NCBI GenBank assembly: GCA_022483045.1
Contig: JAKVOA010000002.1
Location: forward strand, 233,501-297,500
Direction: 5' to 3'
DNA length: 64,000 nucleotides
Origin: Oscillospiraceae bacterium
GTDB lineage: Bacteria > Bacillota > Clostridia > Oscillospirales > Acutalibacteraceae
The first letter of the stretch is position 1. Each line of letters opens with the position of its first letter. Of the stretch, positions 44,680 through 53,253 are shown in pieces. The position numbers and the translations under genes are program-made. The notes under the pieces were generated by a model. That model was not told the DNA's origin, did no database searches, and saw nothing but the letters and a program-made list of their open reading frames with translations.

Positions 44680-45924
44680 TTACCGCACCTGTCCGTCGCC
44701 CATGACCAAAAACTTTGTGCTGGTCAGCTGGTTGACACCCATCGGCCCGCGGGCGTGCAGCTTCTGCGTGCTGATGCCGATTTCCGCGCCCAGGCCAAAC
44801 TCGCCGCCGTCCGTAAAACGTGTCGAAGCATTGACATAGACCGCCGCGCTGTCGACCCGCTGCTGAAAAATACGCGCATTCTGGTAGCTTTTGGTGACAA
44901 TGCACTCGCTGTGGCCCGTGCTGTATTTCGCGATATGCGCCAGTGCTTCCTCCAGGCTGTCGACCACCCGGACTGCCAAAATGTAGTCGTCGTACTCAGT
45001 GGCCCAGTCCGCCTCGGTTGCAGGCACCACACAGCTGCCCAAAATTTCCCGCGTGCGTGGGCAGCCGCGCAGCTCTACATGTTTTGCCAAAAGCCTTGCC
45101 CCGATTACGGGCAGGGCTTTTTCTGCGATATCCTGATGTACCAGAATGGTTTCAATCGCATTGCAGACGCTCGGCCGGCTGGTTTTGGCGTTGTCGATAA
45201 TATTGGCCGCCATCTCGATATCGGCGCTGTCGTCCACATACACGTGACAGTTGCCCGCGCCGGTCTGAATGACCGGCACCTTTGCGTTTTCCACCACGCT
45301 CTGAATCAGCCCATGCCCGCCGCGCGGAATCAGCACATCCAGGTAGCCGGTCATCTGCATCATCGCTGTAGCAGAGGCACGGCTGGTGTCCTCCACCAGC
45401 TGAATGCAATCCCGCGGCAGGCCGGCTTTCTCCACCGCCGCGCGCATCAGCTCGGCGCAGGCTGTGTTGCTGCGGATTGCCTCTTTGCCACCGCGCAAAA
45501 TCACCGCGTTGCCCGCTTTCAGGCACAGCGCGGCGGCGTCCGCCGTCACATTTGGCCTAGCCTCAAAGATAATGCCGACAACACCAAGCGGCACGCGCAC
45601 GCGGCGAACCTCCAGGCCATTTGGCAGCACCCGGCCCTCGACCACCTGACCGACAGGGTCCTCTTGTGCAGCCACCTGCCGCATACCGTCGGCCATCCCT
45701 TTAATGCGCTGATGGCTGAGCGCCAGCCGGTCCTGCAGGGCCGGGCGCATGCCCGCCGCCTTTGCCGCGGCAAGGTCCTGCTCATTTGCCGCAAGCAGCT
45801 CTTTTTCGCCGTTTTCCAGTGCATCTGCCGCAGCAAGCAGCGCTGCATTCTTTACCCGACTGCCGGCCACAGCAAGCACTGCCGCTGCCGCTTTTGCGGC
45901 CTTTCCCATTTCCGTTAATGTCAT
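44680..45924 (-). CDS. proA: Gamma-glutamyl phosphate reductase
   Basis: 414 residues from the ATG ending at 45924 (GGAGGGAAAA upstream). The catalytic Cys is in RPSVCNAIE; the NADPH-binding and substrate segments EARPNVT and LIPRGGHGLI are typical. It reduces gamma-glutamyl phosphate to glutamate semialdehyde for proline synthesis. Second gene of proB-proA; no proC here. Confidence 0.97.
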   Translation of the reverse strand: MTLTEMGKAAKAAAAVLAVAGSRVKNAALLAAADALENGEKELLAANEQDLAAAKAAGMRPALQDRLALSHQRIKGMADGMRQVAAQEDPVGQVVEGRVLPNGLEVRRVRVPLGVVGIIFEARPNVTADAAALCLKAGNAVILRGGKEAIRSNTACAELMRAAVEKAGLPRDCIQLVEDTSRASATAMMQMTGYLDVLIPRGGHGLIQSVVENAKVPVIQTGAGNCHVYVDDSADIEMAANIIDNAKTSRPSVCNAIETILVHQDIAEKALPVIGARLLAKHVELRGCPRTREILGSCVVPATEADWATEYDDYILAVRVVDSLEEALAHIAKYSTGHSECIVTKSYQNARIFQQRVDSAAVYVNASTRFTDGGEFGLGAEIGISTQKLHARGPMGVNQLTSTKFLVMGDGQVR

Positions 45925-45995
45925 ATTTTTCCCTCCTGCAGAAGCTCTGTACACCCGCCTGCCAGTATTCTAGTATAAAAAGAAAATACTGAAAA

Positions 45996-46823
45996 TCATA
46001 CAGAATCCTTGTACACGGCGGCTTTCTTTTCTGCCGGCACAAAAGTGGTACCCAAAACGCTGCCGTCAAACAAATCGTACAAATCGCGCGGGTTTGCCCC
46101 CGACATCACCACGCACGGAATCTGCGAGCGGTTGGCAAGCTCTGCTGCGGTCACTTTGGTGGCCATGCCGCCGGTGCCCAGGTCACTGCCCGCGCCGCCG
46201 GCCAAAGCTTTCACTTCTTCTGTAATGCCATAGACATACGGAATCCGTTTTGCAGCCGGGTTTTTGCGGGGATTCGCGTCGTACAGGCCATCGATATCCG
46301 TTAAAATAACGAGCAGGTCCGCCTGCGTCAAGACCGCGACCGTCGCCGAAAGCGTGTCGTTGTCGCCGAAGTTTTTGCCGGCGAGTTCATCTGTCGCAAC
46401 CGAGTCGTTTTCGTTGACAACCGGGATAATCCCGCGCTTGAGCAGCGTTAGAAACGTATTTTCTGCGTTTTTCCGCGTAACCGGGTCCTGCACCACGTCG
46501 CGCGTCAGAAGTACCTGCCCCACGGTGTGATTGTATTCGCCGAAAAATTTGTCGTACATAAACATCAGCTCGCACTGGCCCACCGCGGCCACCGCCTGGC
46601 GCTGCTCGATTTCCTCCGGGTGCTCGTGCAGGCCGAGTTTTGCCATGCCGACCCCCACCGCTCCGCTGGAAACCAGCACCACTTCGCGGCCCTCATTCTG
46701 CAGCCCGCACAGCACCTTGCACAGTTCCTCCATGCGACGCAGATTGAGCCGGCCGGTCTGGTAGGCAAGCGTACTGGTGCCCACCTTAAAGACCACGCGC
46801 TTTGCCTGTGTAATCTGGGACAT
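45996..46823 (-). CDS. proB: Glutamate 5-kinase, short form
   Basis: 275 residues. Kinase motifs [10 protein letters not shown] at the N terminus, [21 protein letters not shown] and [12 protein letters not shown] are present. The C-terminal PUA domain found in many ProB proteins is absent, as in the short Gram-positive form. It phosphorylates glutamate and is usually inhibited by proline. GGAGGGAACGGC precedes the start. Confidence 0.96.
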   Translation of the reverse strand: MSQITQAKRVVFKVGTSTLAYQTGRLNLRRMEELCKVLCGLQNEGREVVLVSSGAVGVGMAKLGLHEHPEEIEQRQAVAAVGQCELMFMYDKFFGEYNHTVGQVLLTRDVVQDPVTRKNAENTFLTLLKRGIIPVVNENDSVATDELAGKNFGDNDTLSATVAVLTQADLLVILTDIDGLYDANPRKNPAAKRIPYVYGITEEVKALAGGAGSDLGTGGMATKVTAAELANRSQIPCVVMSGANPRDLYDLFDGSVLGTTFVPAEKKAAVYKDSV

Positions 46824-46885
46824 GCCGTTCCCTCCGTCTCTGTAAACGGCGGCACAGCAGGCCGCCCAAAAATTTTTAAATTTCT

Positions 46886-46894
46886 TTTATTATA
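46886..46894 (-). promoter_or_regulatory. Extended -10 promoter of proBA
   Basis: On the minus strand TATGG directly precedes TATAAT (46889-46894), about 65 bp upstream of proB. The -35 is poor. Confidence 0.5.
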
Positions 46895-46980
46895 CCATAT
46901 TTCTGCTGACGGAAGGAAAAAACATCATATTTCTGTACAGAAAGGGAAATACTATCGCTGGTAAAGGAGGCCTTTATAAA

Positions 46981-47202
46981 ATGATTGACAAAATTGCTCT
47001 TATCCTAATCGTTATCGGCGGGCTGAACTGGGGCCTGGTCGGATTTTTCAAATTCGACCTGGTCGCATGGATCTGCGGCGGCTCGGGTACCATGTTTGCC
47101 CGCATCATTTACGCGGTTATCGGCATTGCGGCACTGTGGGCAATTTCTATTCTATTTAAAAAGATTACAACAGAAGCGGACATTGAGCACCACGCAGCCT
47201 AA
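46981..47202 (+). CDS. DUF378 small membrane protein
   Basis: 73 residues with two membrane segments. The opening IDKIALILIVIGGLNWGLVG with the G-x-N-W-G-L-V-G motif is the DUF378 signature. AAAGGAGGCC precedes the start. Function unknown. Single-gene unit with a terminator. Confidence 0.9.
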   Translation: MIDKIALILIVIGGLNWGLVGFFKFDLVAWICGGSGTMFARIIYAVIGIAALWAISILFKKITTEADIEHHAA

Positions 47203-47217
47203 GCTGCCGTGTGCAAA

Positions 47218-47255
47218 AGCAGAACTGCTTTTTCGGGGGCAGTTCTGCTTTTTTG
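47218..47255 (+). terminator. Terminator after the DUF378 gene
   Basis: AGCAGAACTGC pairs perfectly with GCAGTTCTGCT, followed by a T-run; the reverse strand has only a short T-run for pnp. Confidence 0.9.
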
Positions 47256-49472
47256 TCAGCTGCGGTGCGGTTTTTCCGCTGTGCGGCGGGTCTGGCCGCC
47301 CCGGTAGTCGTGGTGTTCGCGGTGGTCGCTGTGCGGCCTCTGCTGCGGCGCGGGGTCCTCTTCCGGGGTAAGGCCCTCCAACTCAATGCGCGCAGCCCTG
47401 CGGGAAAGATTCAGCCGGCCGCGGTCATCAATTTCGAGTACCTTTACCATAATCGGGTCGCCCACTTTTACGACATCGGTCACTTTATCCACATGCTTTA
47501 CGTCCAGCTGAGAAATATGCACCAGGCCCTCTTTGCCGGGGGCAATTTCGACAAAGGCGCCAAAGTCCATCAGGCGGGTCACCTTGCCGCAGTAGATTTC
47601 GCCGGGTTTCGGCCCCTCTACAATGGTGCGGATAATTTCCAGAGCACGGTCGGTGCCCTCTTCACTGATACTGGAAACATAGACGTGCCCATCTTCCTCC
47701 ACATCCATCTGCACATCGCACTCGCTGCAGATTTGGTGAATGACCTTGCCGCCGGTGCCGATAACTTCGCGGATTTTATCCACCGGAATGCAGATCCCTT
47801 TGAGTTTCGGCGCCCACTTGGAAAGTGACGTGCGCGGCTTTGAAATTGCCTTGCAGATGACTTTGTCAATAATATAATTGCGTGCCTTGTGCGTTTTCTG
47901 CAAAGCTTCTTTTACCATAGCAGGGGTCAGTCCCTGGATTTTCAAGTCCATTTGGATCGCGGTAATTCCTTCTTTGGTGCCGGCAACTTTAAAATCCATA
48001 TCGCCGAAAAAGTCCTCGACCCCCTGGATATCCACCATGGTCATCCAGCGGTCGCCCTCGGTGATAAGGCCGCAGGAAATGCCGGCAACCGGCGCTTTAA
48101 TCGGCACACCCGCGTCCATAAGTGCCAGCGTGCTGCCGCAGATGCTCGCCTGGGAAGTGGAGCCGTTGGAAGAGAGCACCTCGCTGACCAGGCGCATGGC
48201 GTACGGAAACTCGTCAACACTGGGAATGACCGGCAGCAGCGCGCGCTCTGCCAAAGCGCCGTGGCCGATTTCGCGGCGGTTGGGGCTGCGGCTGGGCTTT
48301 GTTTCGCCCACGCTGTAGCTGGGAAAATTATACTGGTGCATATAGCGCTTTTCTTTTTCCTCGCCCAAGTCGTCCAGCAGCTGTGCGTCGCGCACTGAAC
48401 CAAGTGTGACGGCTGTCAGCACCTGGGTCTGCCCGCGGGTAAACAACCCGGAGCCGTGCACGCGCGGCAGCAGACCTACCTCAGCCGCCAGCGGGCGCAT
48501 TTCATCCATGCCGCGGCCATCTACGCGCTTTCTGTCGTCTAAAAGCCAGCGACGCACGACATACTTCTGTGTTTTATAAAGGCATTCGTCCAAAAGCTTT
48601 TGGCTGTCAGGATATTTTTCCGCAAAATGCGAAAATACATCATCGTAAACTTCTTTTAAGTGTGCATCACGGATATTTTTGTCGTCGGTATCCATCGCGT
48701 CCTGCACCGCAAAGAGCGCATAGTCCATCACTTCGCGCTGCATTTCATCGCTGGCGTGCTCTGCAGTGTATGTAAATTTCTCTTTGCCGATTTCTTCCTG
48801 TATGCTGCTGATAAACGCAATGAGCTGCAGATTTTCGCGGTGGCCCGCTAAAATTCCTTCGTACATCTCGTCATCGGAAACAATCTTTGCGCCCGCCTCA
48901 ATCATAACCATGCGGTCGCCGGCAGAGGCCACAGTGACGGCCATGCGGCTGTCTTTGCGCTGCTCTGTCGTGGGGTTTATCAGGTACTCGCCGCTGGGCG
49001 CCAGCCCTACGCTGACCGCACCGACCGGCCCGCCCCACGGGATATCGGAAATAGAAATGGCAGTGCTGGCGCCGATAAGTGCCGCAATCACCGGCGAACA
49101 GTCGGGGTCTACGCTCATCACCGTGCACACAACCGTGACATCGTTTCGCATATCCTTGGGGAACAGCGGACGAATGGAGCGGTCTATCAGGCGGCTCGCC
49201 AAAACAGCCTCTTCCGGCGGCCTGCCCTCACGCTTTAAAAAGGAACCGGGTATACGCCCCACTGCGTACAATTTTTCCTCATAATCCACAGAAAGCGGAA
49301 AAAAGTCCACGCCCTCACGCGGCTGGCTGCTGGCGGTTGCGGTGCACAGTACAACCGTCTCGCCATAGCGCACAAAGCATGCGCCGTCTGCCAGCTGTGC
49401 CAATTTGCCGGTCTCTATCTGCAGGCTGCGGCCCGCAAGCGACGTCTGAAAGGTTCTGCTGTTCTCGAACAT
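47256..49472 (-). CDS. pnp: Polynucleotide phosphorylase
   Basis: 738 residues from the ATG ending at 49472, which has AGAAGGAGG upstream; the 24-codon extension is rejected. Two RNase PH domains, then a KH domain (VIGTGGKVIHQI) and an S1 domain (GKVTRLMDFGAFVEI). The C terminus is His/Arg/Pro-rich and disordered. It degrades RNA 3' to 5' using phosphate. It follows rpsO, the classic arrangement, with a terminator between. Confidence 0.97.
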   Translation of the reverse strand: MFENSRTFQTSLAGRSLQIETGKLAQLADGACFVRYGETVVLCTATASSQPREGVDFFPLSVDYEEKLYAVGRIPGSFLKREGRPPEEAVLASRLIDRSIRPLFPKDMRNDVTVVCTVMSVDPDCSPVIAALIGASTAISISDIPWGGPVGAVSVGLAPSGEYLINPTTEQRKDSRMAVTVASAGDRMVMIEAGAKIVSDDEMYEGILAGHRENLQLIAFISSIQEEIGKEKFTYTAEHASDEMQREVMDYALFAVQDAMDTDDKNIRDAHLKEVYDDVFSHFAEKYPDSQKLLDECLYKTQKYVVRRWLLDDRKRVDGRGMDEMRPLAAEVGLLPRVHGSGLFTRGQTQVLTAVTLGSVRDAQLLDDLGEEKEKRYMHQYNFPSYSVGETKPSRSPNRREIGHGALAERALLPVIPSVDEFPYAMRLVSEVLSSNGSTSQASICGSTLALMDAGVPIKAPVAGISCGLITEGDRWMTMVDIQGVEDFFGDMDFKVAGTKEGITAIQMDLKIQGLTPAMVKEALQKTHKARNYIIDKVICKAISKPRTSLSKWAPKLKGICIPVDKIREVIGTGGKVIHQICSECDVQMDVEEDGHVYVSSISEEGTDRALEIIRTIVEGPKPGEIYCGKVTRLMDFGAFVEIAPGKEGLVHISQLDVKHVDKVTDVVKVGDPIMVKVLEIDDRGRLNLSRRAARIELEGLTPEEDPAPQQRPHSDHREHHDYRGGQTRRTAEKPHRS

Positions 49473-49603
49473 GGTGGTCCTCCTTCTGCGCGATTCCCCT
49501 GCGCAATGCAATTCTTCATTCATTTTGCATAAAGTATAGCACATATATATACAAATTTATAGTATGAATTTAAAAAATTACCTGAATTAGAGGGCCATAT
49601 AAT

Positions 49604-49643
49604 AGAAAAAACCGCTGCAGGCACACATGGCACCTACAGCGGT
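49604..49643 (-). terminator. Terminator between rpsO and pnp
   Basis: On the minus strand ACCGCTG-AGG-GCC pairs with the complementary arm ending GCAGCGGT, followed by a T-run. Partial read-through to pnp is usual in this arrangement. Confidence 0.85.
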
Positions 49644-49656
49644 CTGTTTTTTGTGA

Positions 49657-49920
49657 TTACTTGCGCAGATTCAGCTTTGCAATCAGGGCGCGGTAACGCT
49701 CGATGTCGACGCGCTCAAGGTAATTGAGCAGGCTGCGGCGGGAGCCAACCATTTTCAGCAGGCCGCGGCGGCTGTGATGATCTTTCTGATGGGTGCGCAG
49801 ATGCTCGGTCAGGTCATTGATGCGCTTTGTCAGCACAGCGACCTGTACTTCCGGGGAGCCTGTGTCGCCCTCATGGGTTGCGTACTGCTTGATGATTTCG
49901 GTCTTTTCTGCTTTTGTCAT
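49657..49920 (-). CDS. rpsO: 30S ribosomal protein S15
   Basis: 87 residues, normal length. The sequence has the S15 hallmarks [11 protein letters not shown] and [18 protein letters not shown]. It binds 16S rRNA early in 30S assembly. AAAGGTGG lies upstream. Its own promoter is at 50024-50052. Confidence 0.98.
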   Translation of the reverse strand: MTKAEKTEIIKQYATHEGDTGSPEVQVAVLTKRINDLTEHLRTHQKDHHSRRGLLKMVGSRRSLLNYLERVDIERYRALIAKLNLRK

Positions 49921-50023
49921 AATAAAAATACCACCTTTAAAAAATTACCGCATGCACAGGGAAGGGTCTTTGTGGGTTTCCCGAAGCGGGCAGTCGCCCT
50001 TCTCCGCAAAATGGGTATGGATT

Positions 50024-50052
50024 AGTATAACATAATCCTTACAATTATGCAA
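50024..50052 (-). promoter_or_regulatory. Promoter and structured leader of rpsO
   Basis: On the minus strand TTGCAT (50047-50052), 17-bp spacer, TATACT (50024-50029); the -35 overlaps the end of ribF. The roughly 95-nt leader has GC hairpins (GGGCGACTGCCC and CCCGCTTCGGG share a strand), which could be a site for S15 autoregulation. Confidence 0.55.
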
Positions 50053-50971
50053 ATGCCTGCAGGCGTTCTTTTTCCAAATACTGCTTGGCACAGGCACCGT
50101 CGCGCCGAATCTGTCTGCCGAGTGCCTCCACACTGGAAAACTTCTTTTCGGCGCGTATAAAATGCAGAAGGTCTGTGCGCACAGTTTCGCCGTACACCTC
50201 TGGCCCGGTGTAGTCTGGCATCCAGGTTTCTGCGCTGACACAGTGCCCGCCCACCGTGGGCCGCACCCCGACATTGGTGACACCGCAGTAGACCTGTCCA
50301 TTCAGGTAAACAAGGCTGGCATACACCCCAAAGCGCGGCAGCACAAACGAAGCGGGCACCTGCTGGTTTAAAGTCGGCGTACCCAGCTGGCGGCCAAGCT
50401 TTTTGCCGTGTTTTACCGGGGAAAGGTAGCCATAGGGCCTGCCCAGCAGGCTGGCGGCCTCCTCCATCCTGCCGTCGCGCACCAGTGCACGAATGCGTGT
50501 ACTGCTGACCGGTGCCCCGCCCTGCATAACCGCCGGCTCGACCGCCGCGGCCAAGCCGTGCTCTTTGCACAGGCGGCGCAAGTCGTCGCTGTTGGCGCGG
50601 CCGCCCGCACCAAAGGTGAAGTTAAACCCGCAGCACACTTTTTTTGCGTTGCACACCTTCATTAAGATATTCTCGACAAACTGCTCTGCTGTCAAATTCA
50701 TAATACTGGAAAAGCGCAGCAGGTAAAGCTGCTGTACCCCAAAGGTTTCCAGTACCTGCTCTTTTTGCTGTTCGGTCATCAGCTCAACATTGCACTGCCC
50801 GCATAAGTCGCAGGAAGGGTTGTGCACAAAGGTGAGCACAGTCGGCGTAAGCCCCGGCTGACCAACCGCCTGCGAAATGACCGCGCGGTGCCCGATATGC
50901 AGCCCATCAAAGGAACCCAGCGCAACAGCCGTTGGCTCTTCACTGGGTATCAATTCCTTGTTGATTTTCAT
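50045..50971 (-). CDS. ribF: Bifunctional riboflavin kinase / FAD synthetase
   Basis: 308 residues from the ATG ending at 50971. The N-terminal FAD synthetase domain has GSFDGLHIGH; the C-terminal riboflavin kinase domain has GRQLGTPTLN and GVTNVGVRPTV. An earlier ATG four codons upstream abuts the GGAGG site and is less likely. It overlaps truB by 32 bp. Confidence 0.95.
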   Translation of the reverse strand: MKINKELIPSEEPTAVALGSFDGLHIGHRAVISQAVGQPGLTPTVLTFVHNPSCDLCGQCNVELMTEQQKEQVLETFGVQQLYLLRFSSIMNLTAEQFVENILMKVCNAKKVCCGFNFTFGAGGRANSDDLRRLCKEHGLAAAVEPAVMQGGAPVSSTRIRALVRDGRMEEAASLLGRPYGYLSPVKHGKKLGRQLGTPTLNQQVPASFVLPRFGVYASLVYLNGQVYCGVTNVGVRPTVGGHCVSAETWMPDYTGPEVYGETVRTDLLHFIRAEKKFSSVEALGRQIRRDGACAKQYLEKERLQAFA

Positions 50972-51878
50972 GTTTTGTTCCATCCTCCCGTACAAACAGA
51001 CGCACCACGCGCAGTTCGTCCTTTTCTTTGTCTGGTGCACCCAAACCGAGAAAGCGCCCCTGCGGGTCTTTCACCCGGCATCTGCCGGCAAGTCCCGCTG
51101 GCAGATTCACCCGCTGTAAGGCAAGGCCGCCGCCGTTTACAAAGCGCCCCGCCTGCGGCTGTGTCACTGTCACCTGCGGCAGGTCGAGAAACAGGGTCTC
51201 TGCCGGCAGCACCCGCTGCAGCAGCGCCGCGCGGTCCATTTGCTTTGCCTCTGCCAAAGGCAGCGCGTCCTGCAGGGAAAATCCGGAAGCTTCCGTGCGC
51301 CGCAGCGCTGTCATAACCCCATGCGAGCCGAGTGCTTCGCCGAGGTCTGCGCACAGGGTGCGCACATAGGTGCCGCCGGAACAGGTAAGTGTCAGTTCTC
51401 CGGTGCGTGCCGCCGCATCATAAGAAAGCAGGCGCAGCTGATAAATGGTGATTGCGCGGGGCTCCCGCTGCACCGTCTTTCCCTGCCGGGCAAGATCGTA
51501 CAGCCGTACGCCGTTTTTCCGCAGGGCACTGTACATGGGCGGTGTCTGCAGAATCTTTCCGGTAAAGCGCGGCAGCGCCGCCGCAAGCTTTTCCTGGGAA
51601 ATAGGGGTACCGTCACGGGCCTGCACAGTGCCTGTGCGGTCCTGTGTATCCGTGGAAAGGCCAAACGCGAAAGAAGCCTCGTACGTTTTTGGCCGCTGCC
51701 CTAAAAAGGGAAGCGCGCGGGTCGCCTGCCCCAAAAGCATGGGCAGCACGCCCGTTGCCATGGGGTCAAGCGTGCCGGTATGGCCGATTTTGCGCTCTCC
51801 GGTCAAGCGGCGCAGCACCGCCACCGCGTCAAAAGAAGTAAACCCCTCTGGCTTATCCAGTACCAAAACGCCCGTCAT
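50940..51878 (-). CDS. truB: tRNA pseudouridine-55 synthase
   Basis: 312 residues. The catalytic Asp is in HTGTLDPMATGVLP; KTYEASFAFG and the YVRTLCADLGE segment follow as in TruB. A C-terminal PUA-like part is present. The start overlaps the nrnA stop in ATGA form. Confidence 0.96.
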   Translation of the reverse strand: MTGVLVLDKPEGFTSFDAVAVLRRLTGERKIGHTGTLDPMATGVLPMLLGQATRALPFLGQRPKTYEASFAFGLSTDTQDRTGTVQARDGTPISQEKLAAALPRFTGKILQTPPMYSALRKNGVRLYDLARQGKTVQREPRAITIYQLRLLSYDAAARTGELTLTCSGGTYVRTLCADLGEALGSHGVMTALRRTEASGFSLQDALPLAEAKQMDRAALLQRVLPAETLFLDLPQVTVTQPQAGRFVNGGGLALQRVNLPAGLAGRCRVKDPQGRFLGLGAPDKEKDELRVVRLFVREDGTKHENQQGIDTQ

Positions 51879-52828
51879 GCCTGCTCCAGATAATCATTGA
51901 CTGCGGCGACAATCTGTTTTTCGGCCTCTTTGACATTGCAGGGAATCGAGCAGCCTGAGGCTCCCGGGTGGCCGCCGCCGCCAAACTTCGCACAAATGAC
52001 AGACGCATTCACCGGCGGCTGCGCGCGCAGTGAAATTTTGCATAGACTGTCTTCTTTTTCTTTTACGGTAATGCCCACTTTCACGCCCTCTATCGCGCGC
52101 GGAATATTGGCAATGCCGTCGGTGTCGTCTTCCCCTGCACCAGAGGCCGCCACCATTTTGCGGGTCAGCGGAATGACAGCAATTTCGCCGTTTCGATAAT
52201 ATTCGATTTGATTCAGCGCCTGTTTTTCCAGTTCCAGCCGCTCGCGGCTCTTGGTAGCAAACATGGCGCGGTTGATTTTATGGGTCGGTATGCCGCGCTC
52301 CATTAGGTCAGCAGCAATGCGGTGTGTGCGCGGGGTCGTATTGACAAACTGAAAGCAGCCCGTGTCGGTAATAATACCGGTATAAAGGTCTGCGGCAACC
52401 GCTTCGTCGATTTCCGCCCCCAAAAGCGGCAGAAAACGATACAGGATTTCACAGGTTGCGCCGGCCTGCGGCTCTACAATCCAGCGCTCAGCATAGTGGG
52501 CATTGCTGGGGTGGTGGTCAATGCACAGCTGCACTTTTCCGCCGTAAACCGGCCGCAGGCTGCCCAAAAGCTGCTCGTCGGCCAAATCGACCGCGACCAC
52601 TGTTTTCGGTGTAAATTTCTGTTCTTCCATGCCCTGAAACAAGAACTGAAAGCGCCTGCCCACCGGGTCGCAGCACAGCACCTGTGCACGCTTGCCAAGG
52701 CGTCTCAGAGCGCGGCAAAGCGCGCTGCCGCTGCCAAAAGCGTCGCCATCGGGCGACTGATGGCACAGAATTGCGATATCCTGCTGCTGCGAAAGCCACT
52801 CTGCCGCGGCCTCAAGACTCACTTCCAT
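51875..52828 (-). CDS. nrnA: DHH/DHHA1 phosphoesterase, NrnA (oligoribonuclease / pAp phosphatase)
   Basis: 317 residues. DHH-family motifs: CHQSPDGDAFGSG, then VDLADE, IDHHPSN (the DHH box) and the C-terminal DHHA1 loop GGGGHPGASGC. It degrades nano-RNA and 3'-phosphoadenosine 5'-phosphate. GGAGGAAAAGC precedes the start; it overlaps rbfA by 17 bp. Confidence 0.94.
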   Translation of the reverse strand: MEVSLEAAAEWLSQQQDIAILCHQSPDGDAFGSGSALCRALRRLGKRAQVLCCDPVGRRFQFLFQGMEEQKFTPKTVVAVDLADEQLLGSLRPVYGGKVQLCIDHHPSNAHYAERWIVEPQAGATCEILYRFLPLLGAEIDEAVAADLYTGIITDTGCFQFVNTTPRTHRIAADLMERGIPTHKINRAMFATKSRERLELEKQALNQIEYYRNGEIAVIPLTRKMVAASGAGEDDTDGIANIPRAIEGVKVGITVKEKEDSLCKISLRAQPPVNASVICAKFGGGGHPGASGCSIPCNVKEAEKQIVAAVNDYLEQA

Positions 52829-53177
52829 GCTTTTCCTCCTTCAGGTCGTCGAGAATACGCGAAATATTGGCGCTGTATTCGATAGAATCCGTTGCTTTAA
52901 ACGTTAGCGCCGGCACATGCCGCAGCGAAAGGCGGCTTGCCAGCTCGTGCCGGATATACCCTGAGGCGGATTTTAAACCCTGCACCGCTTTTTGGGCACG
53001 CGCAAGGCCCTCCATATCACTGACATATACCGTACAGTAAGAAAGGTCGCGGCTCAAATCGACCCGCACAATGCTTAAAAGGGTATTGTTTACCCGCGGG
53101 TCTTTCAGCTCACGAAAAATCGCGGTCAGCTCGCGGCGGATGTCCTCGGTCGTGCGGTCGAGTTTATAGCTCGGCAT
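52812..53177 (-). CDS. rbfA: 30S ribosome-binding factor A
   Basis: 121 residues, normal length. The KH-like fold is recognised from LKDPRVNNTLLSIVRVDLSR and the later LASRLSLRHVPALTF. It helps mature 16S rRNA and is linked with infB in most bacteria. AGGAGGGATT precedes the start. Confidence 0.96.
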   Translation of the reverse strand: MPSYKLDRTTEDIRRELTAIFRELKDPRVNNTLLSIVRVDLSRDLSYCTVYVSDMEGLARAQKAVQGLKSASGYIRHELASRLSLRHVPALTFKATDSIEYSANISRILDDLKEEKHGSES

Positions 53178-53253
53178 AAAAAATCCCTCCTGTCGGAAAA
53201 TGCAGAGCGCTTAGGGCACCCTGCATTTCTTATTTTCTGTTTCTTTTTTTAAA

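Noticed and set aside
3786..46945. Recurring TGTACAGAA in several gaps (near 3793, 8294, 10636, 46932)
   Set aside because: It also occurs inside coding sequences and shows no fixed position relative to promoters, so it looks like a genome word bias and not an operator.
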